Positions 1 to 9,195 are shown, counted from the first letter of the stretch. The stretch: 64,000 nt of DNA from Phycisphaerales bacterium (GCA_029260555.1 JAJDCZ010000011.1:1-64000), one strand, 5' to 3'. A program made the numbers and translations. Notes: generated from the sequence alone by a model not told the origin.

Positions 1-23
1 TCCTGTGAGAGCGGTGCGGCCAT
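1..23 (-). CDS. 5' end of a divergent gene cut by the window edge
   Basis: On the minus strand an ATG at 23-21 follows an AAGGAG ribosome binding site (35-30) with a 6-nt spacer, and seven open codons (M-A-A-P-L-S-Q) run off the left edge. This is the expected start of a gene divergent from the MATE transporter. Nothing can be said about function. The call rests only on the strong Shine-Dalgarno and open frame. The plus-strand reading that stops at 61-63 is a weaker alternative. Confidence 0.4.
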
Positions 24-243
24 TGATGGCTCCTTCCCGGCCCGGTCCAAGGGCCAGCCGTGAACATACAACGCCACGCCACAAGGCGCAACCGACCATG
101 CGCCAAACCTGCGCTACGAATTCAGTTGGGCTGCTCTAGACTTGAACCCATGAATCAGTGTAAATTTGAGTGAGCAGAAGTCGTATGAGGCTCTTGAGCA
201 ACTGGCAGTGTTGGTGCAGGTATGCGGTGTGACGGGTAGATCC

Positions 244-1839
244 ATGAGTAAAGCTGAGGAGAATGAAAAGAAGTTCCGGGTCCAAAAGGATGCGGAAGGC
301 GGGGGCGCTGGAGCAGTGAAAGCTGGGAAGGGGGAGGTTGTGCCGTTTGGTCAGGGGCATCCGCTGAAGGAGATGCTTTACATCGCAGCACCGACGGTGG
401 TGACGATGACCAGCTACACGGTGATGCAGTTTATTGATGGATTGATGGTATCGCGGATCGGTCCTGATCCGGTGTATGTGGCATCGCAGGGGAACGGGGC
501 GTTGCTTTCGTTCGTGCCCATTTCGGTGATGATGGGTCTGGTGACAGCCATCAATACTTATGTTTCACAGAATCTGGGCGCGGGTCGGCCTCGGGAGGGG
601 GCGTCGTATGCGTGGGCGGGTTTGTGGATGTGTCTGGTGGTGGCGCTGTTGATGGTGCCTTACGGGTTTGCGATTCCCTGGCTGGCGAGTATTCTCGGGC
701 ACGAGCCAGAAATGCTGAGGATGGAGTCGGGGTATGCGAGGATTCTGATCTTTGGCGGCTTTTTTACGATGGCCACGCGGGCAATCGCACACTATTTCTA
801 TGGCATGCACCGTGCCAAGCCTGTGATGGTGGCAGCACTGGTTGGTAATGCGGTGAATGTTGGCGTGAACTATGTGCTGATATTCGGGCACGCGGGATTT
901 CCTGAGATGGGGATTCTGGGAGCTGCGATCGGGACGGTGGTGGGTTCCGCGGTCGAGTTTTGCATCCCAATGCTTGTGTTCCTGTCACCAAGTTATGCCC
1001 GGGAGTTTGGGACGCGCAGTGCCTGGCGAGTAAAGCAAAAGTATGTGATCGAACTGTTTCGTGTTGGCTGGCCTGGGGGGTTGATGTTTGCCAATGAGAT
1101 GTTGTGCTGGGGTTATCTGATGGCGTATCTGCTTGGTGCAGCAGGCGCAGCAGCGGGCGAGAATGCAGAGGTACATAACGCGGTGGGCTGGATTGCGCTT
1201 CGATACATGCATGTATCGTTTATGCCTGCGGTGGGGCTTTCGATTGCGGTTTCGGCGATTGTGGGTCGGTGCATTGGCATGGGCAGGCCTGATCTTGCAG
1301 CTCGTCGGACCTGGCTTGGTCTGTCGGTGACGATGGCGTACATGGGGTTGTGTGCGCTGGCGTTTGTGGTGTTTCGTGAGCCGATGATTCAGTTGTTTGT
1401 TAAAGAAGGTACAGATCCCGAGCAGCTCGAACAGATGATTCGTGTGGGATCGAGCGTGATGATTGCTGCAGCAGTGTTTCAGTTGTTTGATGCGGTGGCG
1501 ATTACGATCACCGGTACGCTGCGAGGGGCGGGGGATACGGTGTGGCCCGGGGTTGCAACGGTGGTGATTTCGTGGCTGGGTATTGTGCTGGGTGGGAACC
1601 TGATGGTGGTGTATTTCCCGGAACTTGGGTCGCTTGGGCCCTGGATCGGGGCATCGGCGTATATTGTATTGCTGGGTACTGCGGTTTTTGGCAGGTTTTT
1701 GTCTGGAAAATGGAAGAATATTGATCTGCTTGATCGTCAAGAAGAGGATGGCAGAGGCGATGGCACGGTCACCAGCGGGGATGAGCCATTGACAGTACCA
1801 TCTGATGTTGTGGCGGGTACGACCCCGGGGACAGCATAA
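244..1839 (+). CDS. MATE family multidrug/Na+ antiporter
   Basis: A predicted polytopic inner-membrane exporter of about 531 residues with roughly 12 hydrophobic segments, arranged as two MatE repeats (about residues 45-205 and 275-440). The first helix region (HPLKEMLYIAAPTVV) and the 'RGAGDTVWPG' stretch near residue 420 are typical of MATE/NorM proteins, which exchange cationic drugs or metabolites for Na+ or H+. I chose the ATG at 244; an in-frame TTG at 166 would add 26 charged residues, which the family does not need. The C-terminal 40 residues are polar and cytoplasmic. The gene stands alone in front of the TPR/alpha-CTD gene on the same strand, 84 nt away. The substrate cannot be inferred. 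Confidence 0.9.
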   Translation: MSKAEENEKKFRVQKDAEGGGAGAVKAGKGEVVPFGQGHPLKEMLYIAAPTVVTMTSYTVMQFIDGLMVSRIGPDPVYVASQGNGALLSFVPISVMMGLVTAINTYVSQNLGAGRPREGASYAWAGLWMCLVVALLMVPYGFAIPWLASILGHEPEMLRMESGYARILIFGGFFTMATRAIAHYFYGMHRAKPVMVAALVGNAVNVGVNYVLIFGHAGFPEMGILGAAIGTVVGSAVEFCIPMLVFLSPSYAREFGTRSAWRVKQKYVIELFRVGWPGGLMFANEMLCWGYLMAYLLGAAGAAAGENAEVHNAVGWIALRYMHVSFMPAVGLSIAVSAIVGRCIGMGRPDLAARRTWLGLSVTMAYMGLCALAFVVFREPMIQLFVKEGTDPEQLEQMIRVGSSVMIAAAVFQLFDAVAITITGTLRGAGDTVWPGVATVVISWLGIVLGGNLMVVYFPELGSLGPWIGASAYIVLLGTAVFGRFLSGKWKNIDLLDRQEEDGRGDGTVTSGDEPLTVPSDVVAGTTPGTA

Positions 1840-1923
1840 GTGTGTTGTCGTGCCTAAACTTTGAGGCCGATCTGGGGCAGACTAAACAAGTTATGAAACA
1901 GGGCTGAGGCCCGGGAGTGGTTC

Positions 1924-2862
1924 ATGTCAGACGACGGGCTGGACATTGTCATCGGTACGAGTGAAGCTGAGCGGAGTGATCCGGGGGCATCTGAAAAGCA
2001 CATGGCAGCAGCTGCTGCTGCAGCGGAGCTTGGTGATCGACAAGCAGAGCTTGCAGAGCTTCGGCGCGCGGTCGCTGCGGACCCGGTGAATTGCACCAAT
2101 ATGTTTGCATTGGCGTTTCGTCTTGATCTGATGGGTGAAGATGATGAAGCGATCGCGTTGTATGAACGGATTTGCGAGATTCCGCCTGCACCGATCAATG
2201 TGCTGATTAATCTGGCTGTGCTCTATGAGGATTGTGGCGATCTTCCACGAGCTGAGCGCTCGCTGAGACAGGTTCTGGAGACGAACCCGAATCATGCACG
2301 GGCCCGGTTGTTCATGAAGGATGTGCTGGCGTCCAAGAACATGATGGTGTCTGAAGCGCCTGCGCGTGAAGCGCTGCGTCGAGATGCAATGCTGGACATG
2401 CCTGTTACGGACTTTGAGTTGAGCGTTCGTACGCGTACTTGTCTGAAGAAGATGAGTATTCGGACGCTTGGGGATCTGCTTCGTCATACTGAAGCGGAGT
2501 TGATGTCGAGCAAGAACTTTGGCGATTCGAGCCTGGTCGAGATCAAGAAGATGCTGTCGATGAAGGAAATGAAACTCGGCCAGGGTCTTGAAGATGCCCA
2601 CCGCGTGGCGCGGCGCAAACTCATGGAACAGTTCAAAGGCACTGGCAAAGAGACGCTTTTGAACAAGCCCGTGAGCGAGATGAACCTGTCGGTTCGTGCT
2701 CGCAAGGCGCTGCAGATGCTCAACATTCACTGTCTGGGAGATCTGGCAGCCCGCACCGAGGCTGAGCTGATGGGTGTCAAGAACTTCGGGATGACCTCGC
2801 TGGTCGAGGTGAATGAACGGCTGACGGATTACGGCTTGTCGCTTCGCAAACTCGAAGACTAA
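1924..2862 (+). CDS. TPR protein with two RNA polymerase alpha-CTD-like domains
   Basis: A 312-residue soluble protein. Residues about 35-135 form TPR-like helix pairs (ALAFRLDLMGEDDEAIALYER; LAVLYEDCGDLPRAERSLRQVLETNP). Two copies of an RNA polymerase alpha C-terminal-type helix-hairpin-helix module follow at about 158-212 and 248-305. Each has the SVRxRxxL, LGDL and TEAELM-x3-KNFG-x2-SLVE signature. In RNA polymerase this module binds UP-element DNA and activators. Here it is detached from any alpha N-terminal domain, so the protein may be an accessory transcription factor or a TPR scaffold touching DNA or RNAP; that role is inference. Comparable TPR/alpha-CTD proteins are known from planctomycete genomes. 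The ATG at 1924 is the only sensible start. Confidence 0.75.
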   Translation: MSDDGLDIVIGTSEAERSDPGASEKHMAAAAAAAELGDRQAELAELRRAVAADPVNCTNMFALAFRLDLMGEDDEAIALYERICEIPPAPINVLINLAVLYEDCGDLPRAERSLRQVLETNPNHARARLFMKDVLASKNMMVSEAPAREALRRDAMLDMPVTDFELSVRTRTCLKKMSIRTLGDLLRHTEAELMSSKNFGDSSLVEIKKMLSMKEMKLGQGLEDAHRVARRKLMEQFKGTGKETLLNKPVSEMNLSVRARKALQMLNIHCLGDLAARTEAELMGVKNFGMTSLVEVNERLTDYGLSLRKLED

Positions 2863-3133
2863 GAAAATTCAGTTGCATTGTTGGTGCGTGTTTGGTAAAC
2901 TTGCCTGTGATTTGATGGAATCTGGTGTGCATGCCGATGAATGTGTGCACCGATGCTGTTGTATTTGGTATATCTGTGTATGTACGAGAGATGTTGATGG
3001 GGTGGGTCGGGGTGGGGGGTGGCATGAGGCCGGGCTGATGGCTGAGCGTGGGGTTCAGTGGTTGGCGTCGAATGCGAGTTGTTGAACCGGGGCTCTGGTT
3101 GGGGTTCCGAGTGACAGCTGAGCGAGGCCGGTC
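2863..3133. other. Intergenic region with a G-tract cluster
   Basis: This 271-nt gap holds no convincing ORF. At 2999-3019 the plus strand carries four or more G-tracts (GGGG-T-GGG-TC-GGGG-T-GGGGGG) able to form a G-quadruplex, about 115 nt before the next start codon. I see no clear -35/-10 pair and no terminator hairpin with a T-tract. Confidence 0.4.
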
Positions 3134-3886
3134 ATGCACGAACGACGAAACATGATGGTGACGATTTTCTTCACAGCAGCGGTGTTGTGGGGGTTGTTTG
3201 CATTTCTTGTTGTGCCGGACCATTTTCCCGGGGTTTGGCCTTCAGAGTTGTTCCACAAGCTGGCGTCGGTGGGGGTGGCGCTGGTGCTGGGATCGATTTT
3301 GTTTTATGCGTATCAGATCGAGGATCGGCTTGATGATCAGCTGGGTGTGATCACGATGGGGCGGTATTACGAGCGTGACGGGCTGTGTTTCATGCCTTTG
3401 ACGCGCGTGCGTCAGCTTGATGATGGGCGGCAGCTGGCTGAGATCAGTTTGTATTATCAGAATCGTTTTGATGGAACATGCGAAGTGGTGATCCATCTTC
3501 GGCCACCAGCGGGCACGCTTTATAGCCATCGCGGATCACAGGATCTGCATTTTGCATTTCAGTGCAGACCTGGCGGGTATGGGGTTGTGCATCAGCCTGT
3601 CGCGATCATGCACGAACATCAAGGCGAGCAGATTGAGATAGAGATGGCAGCGGCGATTCGTTGGCCTCGTGGGCGCGGGGATCAGGTTCGTTCGCACCAG
3701 GGGCTGCCTTGCGGGACATTCGAGGTGGACTGGGCGCTGGCGTATCGTCAGTCTCACCATGAGTTGAGTGGGGATATTGAGTTAAAGGAACCTGCAAGAG
3801 TGCACATGACACTGCCAACGAATGTGATTGACAGCATCAAGCGAAGCGAGTTTACGCTGGAGAACTTTGGAGGCTTGGCTTCGTAA
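3134..3886 (+). CDS. Hypothetical membrane-anchored protein
   Basis: A 250-residue protein that I do not recognise. Two hydrophobic segments lie at the N-terminus (about residues 8-27, VTIFFTAAVLWGLFAFLVV, and 43-61, ASVGVALVLGSILFYAYQI). A hydrophilic domain of about 185 residues follows, without Cys or His clusters that would suggest metal binding. Its pattern of alternating residues (EISLYYQNRFDGTCEVVIHL; ELKEPARVHMTLP) suggests a mainly beta fold exposed on one side of the membrane. It lies 271 nt after the TPR/alpha-CTD gene and converges with the Bfd-like gene 14 nt downstream. No function is assigned. Confidence 0.6.
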   Translation: MHERRNMMVTIFFTAAVLWGLFAFLVVPDHFPGVWPSELFHKLASVGVALVLGSILFYAYQIEDRLDDQLGVITMGRYYERDGLCFMPLTRVRQLDDGRQLAEISLYYQNRFDGTCEVVIHLRPPAGTLYSHRGSQDLHFAFQCRPGGYGVVHQPVAIMHEHQGEQIEIEMAAAIRWPRGRGDQVRSHQGLPCGTFEVDWALAYRQSHHELSGDIELKEPARVHMTLPTNVIDSIKRSEFTLENFGGLAS

Positions 3887-3900
3887 TCAACGGTACAGGA

Positions 3901-4176
3901 TTATGCTGGCGGGGTGGTTGGTCTTGAACCTGTATCACGGTAGGCTTGTCGATTTTTGGCATATGCCTCGGGATCGATGGTGAGGGTGGGCGAGTTTCCC
4001 AGAATATGAAGTTCGTGGAGTTTTTTCAGGCAGGGCACGCACCAGCCACAACCTGTGCCTGCGCCGAGGCATTCGCTGATGAGTGATGCGACGGGTGGAT
4101 TTTCTCGCTTGAGATATGTCTGCACTTTGGAAAGGGTGACATGAAAGCAGAGACAAACTTCATCATCGGGCTTCAT
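3901..4176 (-). CDS. Bfd-like (2Fe-2S)-binding protein
   Basis: A 91-residue protein with the BFD-like [2Fe-2S] signature: C-x-C near residues 8-10 (VCLCFHVT) and C-x2-C further on (GTGCGWCVPCL, about residues 43-50). This four-Cys pattern is typical of bacterioferritin-associated ferredoxin and of the BFD domain in nitrite reductase and related oxidoreductases. It is longer than E. coli Bfd (64 residues) by a C-terminal tail rich in Pro and Thr. No bacterioferritin gene is visible nearby; the next gene on the strand is a glycosyltransferase 36 nt upstream. A role in electron supply for iron release is family knowledge, not shown here. Confidence 0.8.
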   Translation of the reverse strand: MKPDDEVCLCFHVTLSKVQTYLKRENPPVASLISECLGAGTGCGWCVPCLKKLHELHILGNSPTLTIDPEAYAKNRQAYRDTGSRPTTPPA

Positions 4177-4212
4177 GGGTTAATTGTAGGAGAGGTGTGT
4201 GATGGTCGTGGA

Positions 4213-6591
4213 TTATTTCTTGAAGCGGAGTTTGAGAAGGCGTGCAAGGGATGAGCCATCGGGCTTGATTGAGCTGGGGAGTGGTGGTGGTGGGTTGAAG
4301 ATGCCTGAGAAGACGCCTTTGAGTACAGCAAGGTGAGAGTTCAGGGAGAAGGCTGCGAGTTTGTGAGCCCAGAGCCAGCCGAGGATGCATGATGTGATGC
4401 GGGTGAGGCCAAGGCTGTGCCTTTGGCAGAGCCAGAACCAGTTGCGGGTTGCAAGCTTGAACCAGCGATTTGATTTTGTGCTCGAAGCGGGGCTGTTGTG
4501 CCAGGCAATCCACTGGGGGTTGAACCAGACGCCTCGATTCATGTCAAAAAGGGTGAGTGCGAGGTCAGTGTCATTGCGATAGAGGAAGAAGTCGGGTTGA
4601 TAGCCTCCAGCATTGCACCAGTCATGTATGCGCACGAGATTGGCACAGCCCATGACGGGCCAGGTGCTTGAGGGCGTTTGGCTGGCAGCGAAGGGCCATT
4701 CACTTTGCCTGGTTGCAGGGTGCTTTGGATGGAGTGTGACCGCAGCGATTTCGGGTTTGTCACAGAGCAGTTGCAGTGCAGAGTCGAGCGTGCCGGGCGC
4801 TGGCTTGGCATCGTCATCGAGAATGAGCACGACATCGGTATCAAGGAGATCAACGCCGAGGTTAAATGCGTCTACGCCGAGGTTGTGCTCAAGACGGACA
4901 ACGCGTACAGCGGGGAACTGAGCTTGAGCACGGGTGGGTGTGTCATCGGTCGAGGCATTATCAACGACGATGATGGGAGCATCTTTGAGTGCGGGGTCTT
5001 CGTGCAGGGCGCGGAGTGTGTTGCAGAGAGCTTCGGGACGGTTGTAGCTGAGGAGGACGACGCCAAGGGTGAGGCGATCGGTCTGCGTTGGTTCCTTGAG
5101 CGCGGGGCAAGGTGGGGGGAGAGTTGTGAAGTGGTTTGATTTTTTAAGCGCAGCTCGCGTGCAGAGGGTTATGCCTTGCAGGAAGACTAAGAAGGAATGT
5201 GCCAGTGTGCCGGGATTGGCATTTTTTTGCACGATGAAGCCTTGAGGCGTGCAGAGGATGCCGGTTTTGGCAAAAGCCCAGCAGTCGGGTCGTCCCTGTG
5301 CTGGGAGGATGGCCAGTGATGTTTTGGGTTTTGAGATGAGGCTTCTAAAAAGTGCGTTGATGAACTGGACAGTTTGATTGTGCTGAGATTTGGGGTGGGT
5401 TGTGCTGGTCAGGCCTGCGTCGCTGATTTGCTGTAGAAGGATGGAGTGGGATTGTTGATCAAGCTTGAGATCATGATGGATGAGTATGGGTCGGTCGGGT
5501 TTGAGCGCACGCAGTTGGCTGGCGAGTTGGTCAAGGGGGATGAAAGGCTCAAAGACGATGGTGCTCTGGTCAGCTCGGCCCAGGGATTTTTTGTTGATGG
5601 CATCGCGCAGGCCAAGAAGATGAAGAGATGCCAGATCAGGGCGGCGCATCATGCTTTGCTGAATGGCGCGGGCAACTTCACGCATTGCGCGGATGAAGCG
5701 GACGCGTTTTTTAAGTCTGGCGGTGTCAACAGGACCAAGGGCATTGCGGGCAATGTAGTAGCGTGCCCAGGTCTGAAAGCGATCGAAGGTGGGGTGTTGA
5801 GCCTGACAGGAGGGGACGACGGCGATGGCGCTATCGGGGGTGGTTTTGCCGCCAAGTCTGATGCACCAGGCGACATCATCGCCATTGAGAAAGACATCAG
5901 GCATGAGGCCGGTGCGGCGGATGGTGCTGGCGCGGACCAGGGCGCAGCAGGCTGCGACATATTGGCAGGGGATGAGGGGGGATTTGTTTTTTGTCGTGGT
6001 GTAAAGGGGGCTGAAGCAGCCTGTGGTTTTGTTGATTGTGCCTCCGACTTCAAAGACGGTGCCTGAGGCGGGGTCTGCGATGGCGGGGCCTGCCGCTGCG
6101 AGGTGGGGATGGTTGTTGAGCGTGTGTGTGAGTGTGGAAAGTGTGTCTTGATTGACACGGGCATCAGAATCAACAAGCCAGATGTAGTGGGGCGGGTGTG
6201 GGTTGTGTTTGGGGAAACTGGAGAGTGCGTGGGAGATTCCTGCGTTGTAGCCGCCGCTGCCACCGGTATTTGTTGGAAGGCGGAGAAAGTGTGCATCAAG
6301 ATGTTCAGGGATTGGGATAAGGCTTTGGAGGGGTGTTGTTGAGTCGTTATCGACGATGACGATGCGAAGATTGATGTTGGGCGTGTGGAGGGTTGCAAGA
6401 TCGCCAATCAATGCCAGAAGGTCGTCAGGGCGATTAAAGCAAGGCACCACCGCGGTGATATTGACTGGGCGGGATTGTGGAGCAATCGAGCGAGTGTGCA
6501 CGAGACAAGCTGTTGCAGCTCGGGAAGACTGTGCATCGGCTGGGTGCTGGGTTGGAGTGCCTGGGGTATTCAATGGAAATAAGTCTAGCAC
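4213..6591 (-). CDS. Tandem two-domain family 2 glycosyltransferase
   Basis: A 792-residue cytoplasmic protein with two GT-A (GT2) catalytic modules. Module 1 (about residues 44-300) has ITAVVPCFNRP, a GGSGGYNAG loop like GlfT2/rhamnosyltransferase enzymes, and a DxD-type WLVDSDAR. Module 2 (about 510-760) has LGVVLLSYNRPE, VVDNASTDDT and the metal-binding VLILDDDAKP. A linker of about 200 residues joins them. Such enzymes add sugars from nucleotide donors to a growing polysaccharide or glycolipid; two modules may add two different residues. The start is a GTG (6591-6589); no ATG lies before the first catalytic strand. It is divergent from the cyclophilin gene, with 207 nt between. Donor and acceptor are unknown. 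Confidence 0.85.
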   Translation of the reverse strand: MLDLFPLNTPGTPTQHPADAQSSRAATACLVHTRSIAPQSRPVNITAVVPCFNRPDDLLALIGDLATLHTPNINLRIVIVDNDSTTPLQSLIPIPEHLDAHFLRLPTNTGGSGGYNAGISHALSSFPKHNPHPPHYIWLVDSDARVNQDTLSTLTHTLNNHPHLAAAGPAIADPASGTVFEVGGTINKTTGCFSPLYTTTKNKSPLIPCQYVAACCALVRASTIRRTGLMPDVFLNGDDVAWCIRLGGKTTPDSAIAVVPSCQAQHPTFDRFQTWARYYIARNALGPVDTARLKKRVRFIRAMREVARAIQQSMMRRPDLASLHLLGLRDAINKKSLGRADQSTIVFEPFIPLDQLASQLRALKPDRPILIHHDLKLDQQSHSILLQQISDAGLTSTTHPKSQHNQTVQFINALFRSLISKPKTSLAILPAQGRPDCWAFAKTGILCTPQGFIVQKNANPGTLAHSFLVFLQGITLCTRAALKKSNHFTTLPPPCPALKEPTQTDRLTLGVVLLSYNRPEALCNTLRALHEDPALKDAPIIVVDNASTDDTPTRAQAQFPAVRVVRLEHNLGVDAFNLGVDLLDTDVVLILDDDAKPAPGTLDSALQLLCDKPEIAAVTLHPKHPATRQSEWPFAASQTPSSTWPVMGCANLVRIHDWCNAGGYQPDFFLYRNDTDLALTLFDMNRGVWFNPQWIAWHNSPASSTKSNRWFKLATRNWFWLCQRHSLGLTRITSCILGWLWAHKLAAFSLNSHLAVLKGVFSGIFNPPPPLPSSIKPDGSSLARLLKLRFKK

Positions 6592-6682
6592 CCGGGGGCG
6601 AATGACCCTATACTGGATCGATCTGACAGCTTCGCAAAGAGCGGGGCAGAGGAGCAGGGTGGGCTGGCTGATCCGGGAAACC

Positions 6683-6716
6683 GGGCGTGGGTGGGGGACG
6701 GGTGGGGGGTGGGGGG
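6683..6716 (+). other. G-quadruplex-forming tract in a divergent promoter region
   Basis: Six G-tracts of three or more (83-85, 89-91, 93-97, 100-102, 104-109 and 111-116 of the 6600s and 6700s) are separated by 1-3 nt loops. This is more than enough for an intramolecular G4. It sits between the divergent glycosyltransferase and cyclophilin genes, 83 nt before the cyclophilin ATG. Any regulatory role is inference. Confidence 0.5.
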
Positions 6717-6798
6717 CGATGCCAGCGATGCCAGATGTAGCTTGCAGTAGAACAATGGTCAGGCCTGGCGGGAGTTGGGTTTGACAGGAGACAAGAAG

Positions 6799-9195
6799 AT
6801 GAGTTTATTTCGCCATGGTGATCGGGATGTGAAGCAGGATCAGATGATGGAGATGCTTGAGCCTCGGGTTCTGCTGACGGGCGCTACAGCGTTTCCGGAC
6901 CTGAATGCGCTTCCTGCAGCTGAACGCGACAACACCATCGTGCGCATCGAGACATTTGCAGGTGACATTGACATTTTGCTTTATGATGCCACGGGGCCTG
7001 TGGATGGGACGGGTGCTGCAGCTGCTGCATCGCCAAACACTGTGGCAAACTTTCTGAACTATGTGACCAGTGGCAAGATGGATGAGACATTTTTTCATCG
7101 GCTGGTATCTGGTTTTGTTTTGCAAGGCGGCGGGTTCAAGTTTCTGGATGAGGAACAACCCAACCTGATCGATGTGACCGAAGATGCTCAGATCGTCAAC
7201 GAGTTTGATGTGCGGGCGGGAGTGGTTTCAGGCACCGGGGCGACAGGGACACGCGTGAGCGGCACAGAGGTTGAGGTGACACTTCCATCAGGAACGGATC
7301 TGAGCAGCATCCTTGCAGGTCAGGCCATGAGGCTGACGGGCTTTGTGGATGATTCATCTGATGGCGACGATGTATACAACATTGTTTCCGTGGATGATGC
7401 AGCGGACACGGTGAGAGTCTCGGCAACTTTTACTGTACCAACGACGCAGTCTGATCTGGTGTGGAAGATCTATCCCGCGGTGAACATCGAGCGGACTATT
7501 GCCATGGCCAAGCTCGGAGGCGATCCGGATTCTGCGACCAACGAATGGTTTTTTAATCTTGCTGACAACAGCTCGAATCTGGATAACCAGAACGGCGGGT
7601 TTACGGTTTTCGGCCGAGTGATTAATGATGCATCATGGGCGGTGGTGCAGACGATCAGCGGGCTTTCGATTCAGAACCTTGGCGGTGCATTTACATCGAC
7701 GCCGGTGAGGCAGCAAGTCACAGGGGCGGCTGTGGAAGATGACTTTGTCAAGGTCTTTGATATCGAGGTGATCAAGAAGAAGGATGTGCAGACATTTTAT
7801 GGAAACCGGATTTTCTATCCCGAGGGATTTGCAAACAACAGTTCAATTAATGAGTTCCTTCCGATTGTGAACCCGAATAACCAGACGGTGGATCTTCAGG
7901 TGATTGTGCATTATGCATCTGGTCAGAGCAGAGATCAGGTGATCATAACAAAGCAGATTGGTGCGAATCGAAGAGGCGGGCTTGAGATTCACCGGTTTAC
8001 CAACTCGGGGGGCACGCTGATTGACAGGATTGGTCAGGCGTATGCGATCGAGATTCAGTCAACGCTTCCGGTGGCGGCGAACTTGAGCCACTTTGACTTT
8101 GGATCTGCAACGGGCGAGGGTCTGGTCAGTCAGACGGATACGACCTGGGCATTTACCTCTATTGTTAAGGACAGCACCGGAGTTAATAACCGTGATTTTC
8201 TTGTCTGGTTCAATCCGGGCAGTGCGACAGCAACGATCACCACTACATTTTATACAGCAACAGGCGCAGAAGCACTGGTTATACCCTCCAGCACGGAGGG
8301 TTATCGCCGGAAGGGGCTGAATATCAATGCAATCAGCACGCTTCCTGATGCAGAGTATGCGGTCATTATTACTTCGACACAGCCGATCGTTGCAGCTGCG
8401 ACACGGTTTAGTACGGTTGGCCAGACAGAGACGGGCTTGACGACGATTGGGCAGGCAGGGAACGCTACGGTTCGTGGAGCGATACCGATGGGGCTGTTTG
8501 ATGCGGCGCGTGAGCAAAGTTTGACCATGTTCAATCCCGGATTGTCTTCAGCGATTGTGCAAATCTTTGCTGTGAGCGACGATGGCACGCAGACGCTTTT
8601 GACCAACCGGACGATTACATCCAAGAGCAGCAGCGAGTTCAAGTTCAATGCCAGTTCGTTCAGTGGCACACCTGTATCGCTTATATACTCAACGATCGTG
8701 GGATCCATTTATGCTCAGGCTGAGCATAATCAAGGCGATGATCTTGTTGGATATCCTTCAGCGACCCGTCTGGCCAAGAATATTCACTTCGCAGAAGGGT
8801 TCATGAATCCAAACCGTGCGGGCGCTGATGTGCTGGAAACGCTCTCGGTGTTTTACCCGAATCAGGTGAGTGCATCGTCAGCAAACATTGACATCATCAT
8901 TCGATATAACACGGGTGACATGGCAACGCTGAGCAGCTTTACCCTCACGCCGGGTCAGCGGACAGATCTTGATATTCACAGTATTGCAGCGGTGACGGAT
9001 GGCTCACTTGGTGGGGGAGCAGGGCCGAACTTCTTTTATTCGCTTGAGGTTGTTTCGGATCAGTTTATCACAGCCCAGTTCTGGCACTTTGATCTGACGC
9101 TGGGTGCGCTTCAGCCATCGGGTGGATTCGGCACTTTGGGTACGCTGTTTGGCACGACGCTGTTGTATGACGATGCGGGTGGCATTGGTGCCTGA
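6799..9195 (+). CDS. Secreted LEPR-XLL cyclophilin-type peptidylprolyl isomerase with beta repeats
   Basis: A 798-residue protein that opens with the LEPR-XLL motif (MLEPRVLLTG, about residues 20-30), an N-terminal tag of exported planctomycete proteins. A cyclophilin domain follows (about 45-330), recognised from VRIETFAGDIDILLYD, NFLNYV, FFHRLVSGFVLQGG, RTIAMAKLGGDPDSATNEWFFNLADNS and NGGFTVFGRVI. Between the NEF strand and RTIAMAK lies an insertion of about 85 residues not found in ordinary cyclophilins. The C-terminal 460 residues hold about four repeats, each with an 'xxNPG/N' turn and a beta-strand pair (IVNPN, WFNPG, MFNPG, FYPN). ATG 6799 is chosen over the upstream TTG because AGGAG (6786-6790) precedes it at good spacing. 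A role in cell-surface protein folding or as a structural surface protein is inferred. Confidence 0.85.
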   Translation: MSLFRHGDRDVKQDQMMEMLEPRVLLTGATAFPDLNALPAAERDNTIVRIETFAGDIDILLYDATGPVDGTGAAAAASPNTVANFLNYVTSGKMDETFFHRLVSGFVLQGGGFKFLDEEQPNLIDVTEDAQIVNEFDVRAGVVSGTGATGTRVSGTEVEVTLPSGTDLSSILAGQAMRLTGFVDDSSDGDDVYNIVSVDDAADTVRVSATFTVPTTQSDLVWKIYPAVNIERTIAMAKLGGDPDSATNEWFFNLADNSSNLDNQNGGFTVFGRVINDASWAVVQTISGLSIQNLGGAFTSTPVRQQVTGAAVEDDFVKVFDIEVIKKKDVQTFYGNRIFYPEGFANNSSINEFLPIVNPNNQTVDLQVIVHYASGQSRDQVIITKQIGANRRGGLEIHRFTNSGGTLIDRIGQAYAIEIQSTLPVAANLSHFDFGSATGEGLVSQTDTTWAFTSIVKDSTGVNNRDFLVWFNPGSATATITTTFYTATGAEALVIPSSTEGYRRKGLNINAISTLPDAEYAVIITSTQPIVAAATRFSTVGQTETGLTTIGQAGNATVRGAIPMGLFDAAREQSLTMFNPGLSSAIVQIFAVSDDGTQTLLTNRTITSKSSSEFKFNASSFSGTPVSLIYSTIVGSIYAQAEHNQGDDLVGYPSATRLAKNIHFAEGFMNPNRAGADVLETLSVFYPNQVSASSANIDIIIRYNTGDMATLSSFTLTPGQRTDLDIHSIAAVTDGSLGGGAGPNFFYSLEVVSDQFITAQFWHFDLTLGALQPSGGFGTLGTLFGTTLLYDDAGGIGA

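Noticed and set aside
1-63. Plus-strand C-terminal fragment ending in TGA at 61-63
   Set aside because: Twenty codons only, with no recognisable sequence; the minus-strand start with a perfect AAGGAG is the better reading of this edge.
1927-2730. Long minus-strand open frame opposite the TPR/alpha-CTD gene
   Set aside because: It is an antisense shadow of a gene with clear domains; its protein has no family features. The same holds for the minus-strand frame opposite the MATE gene.
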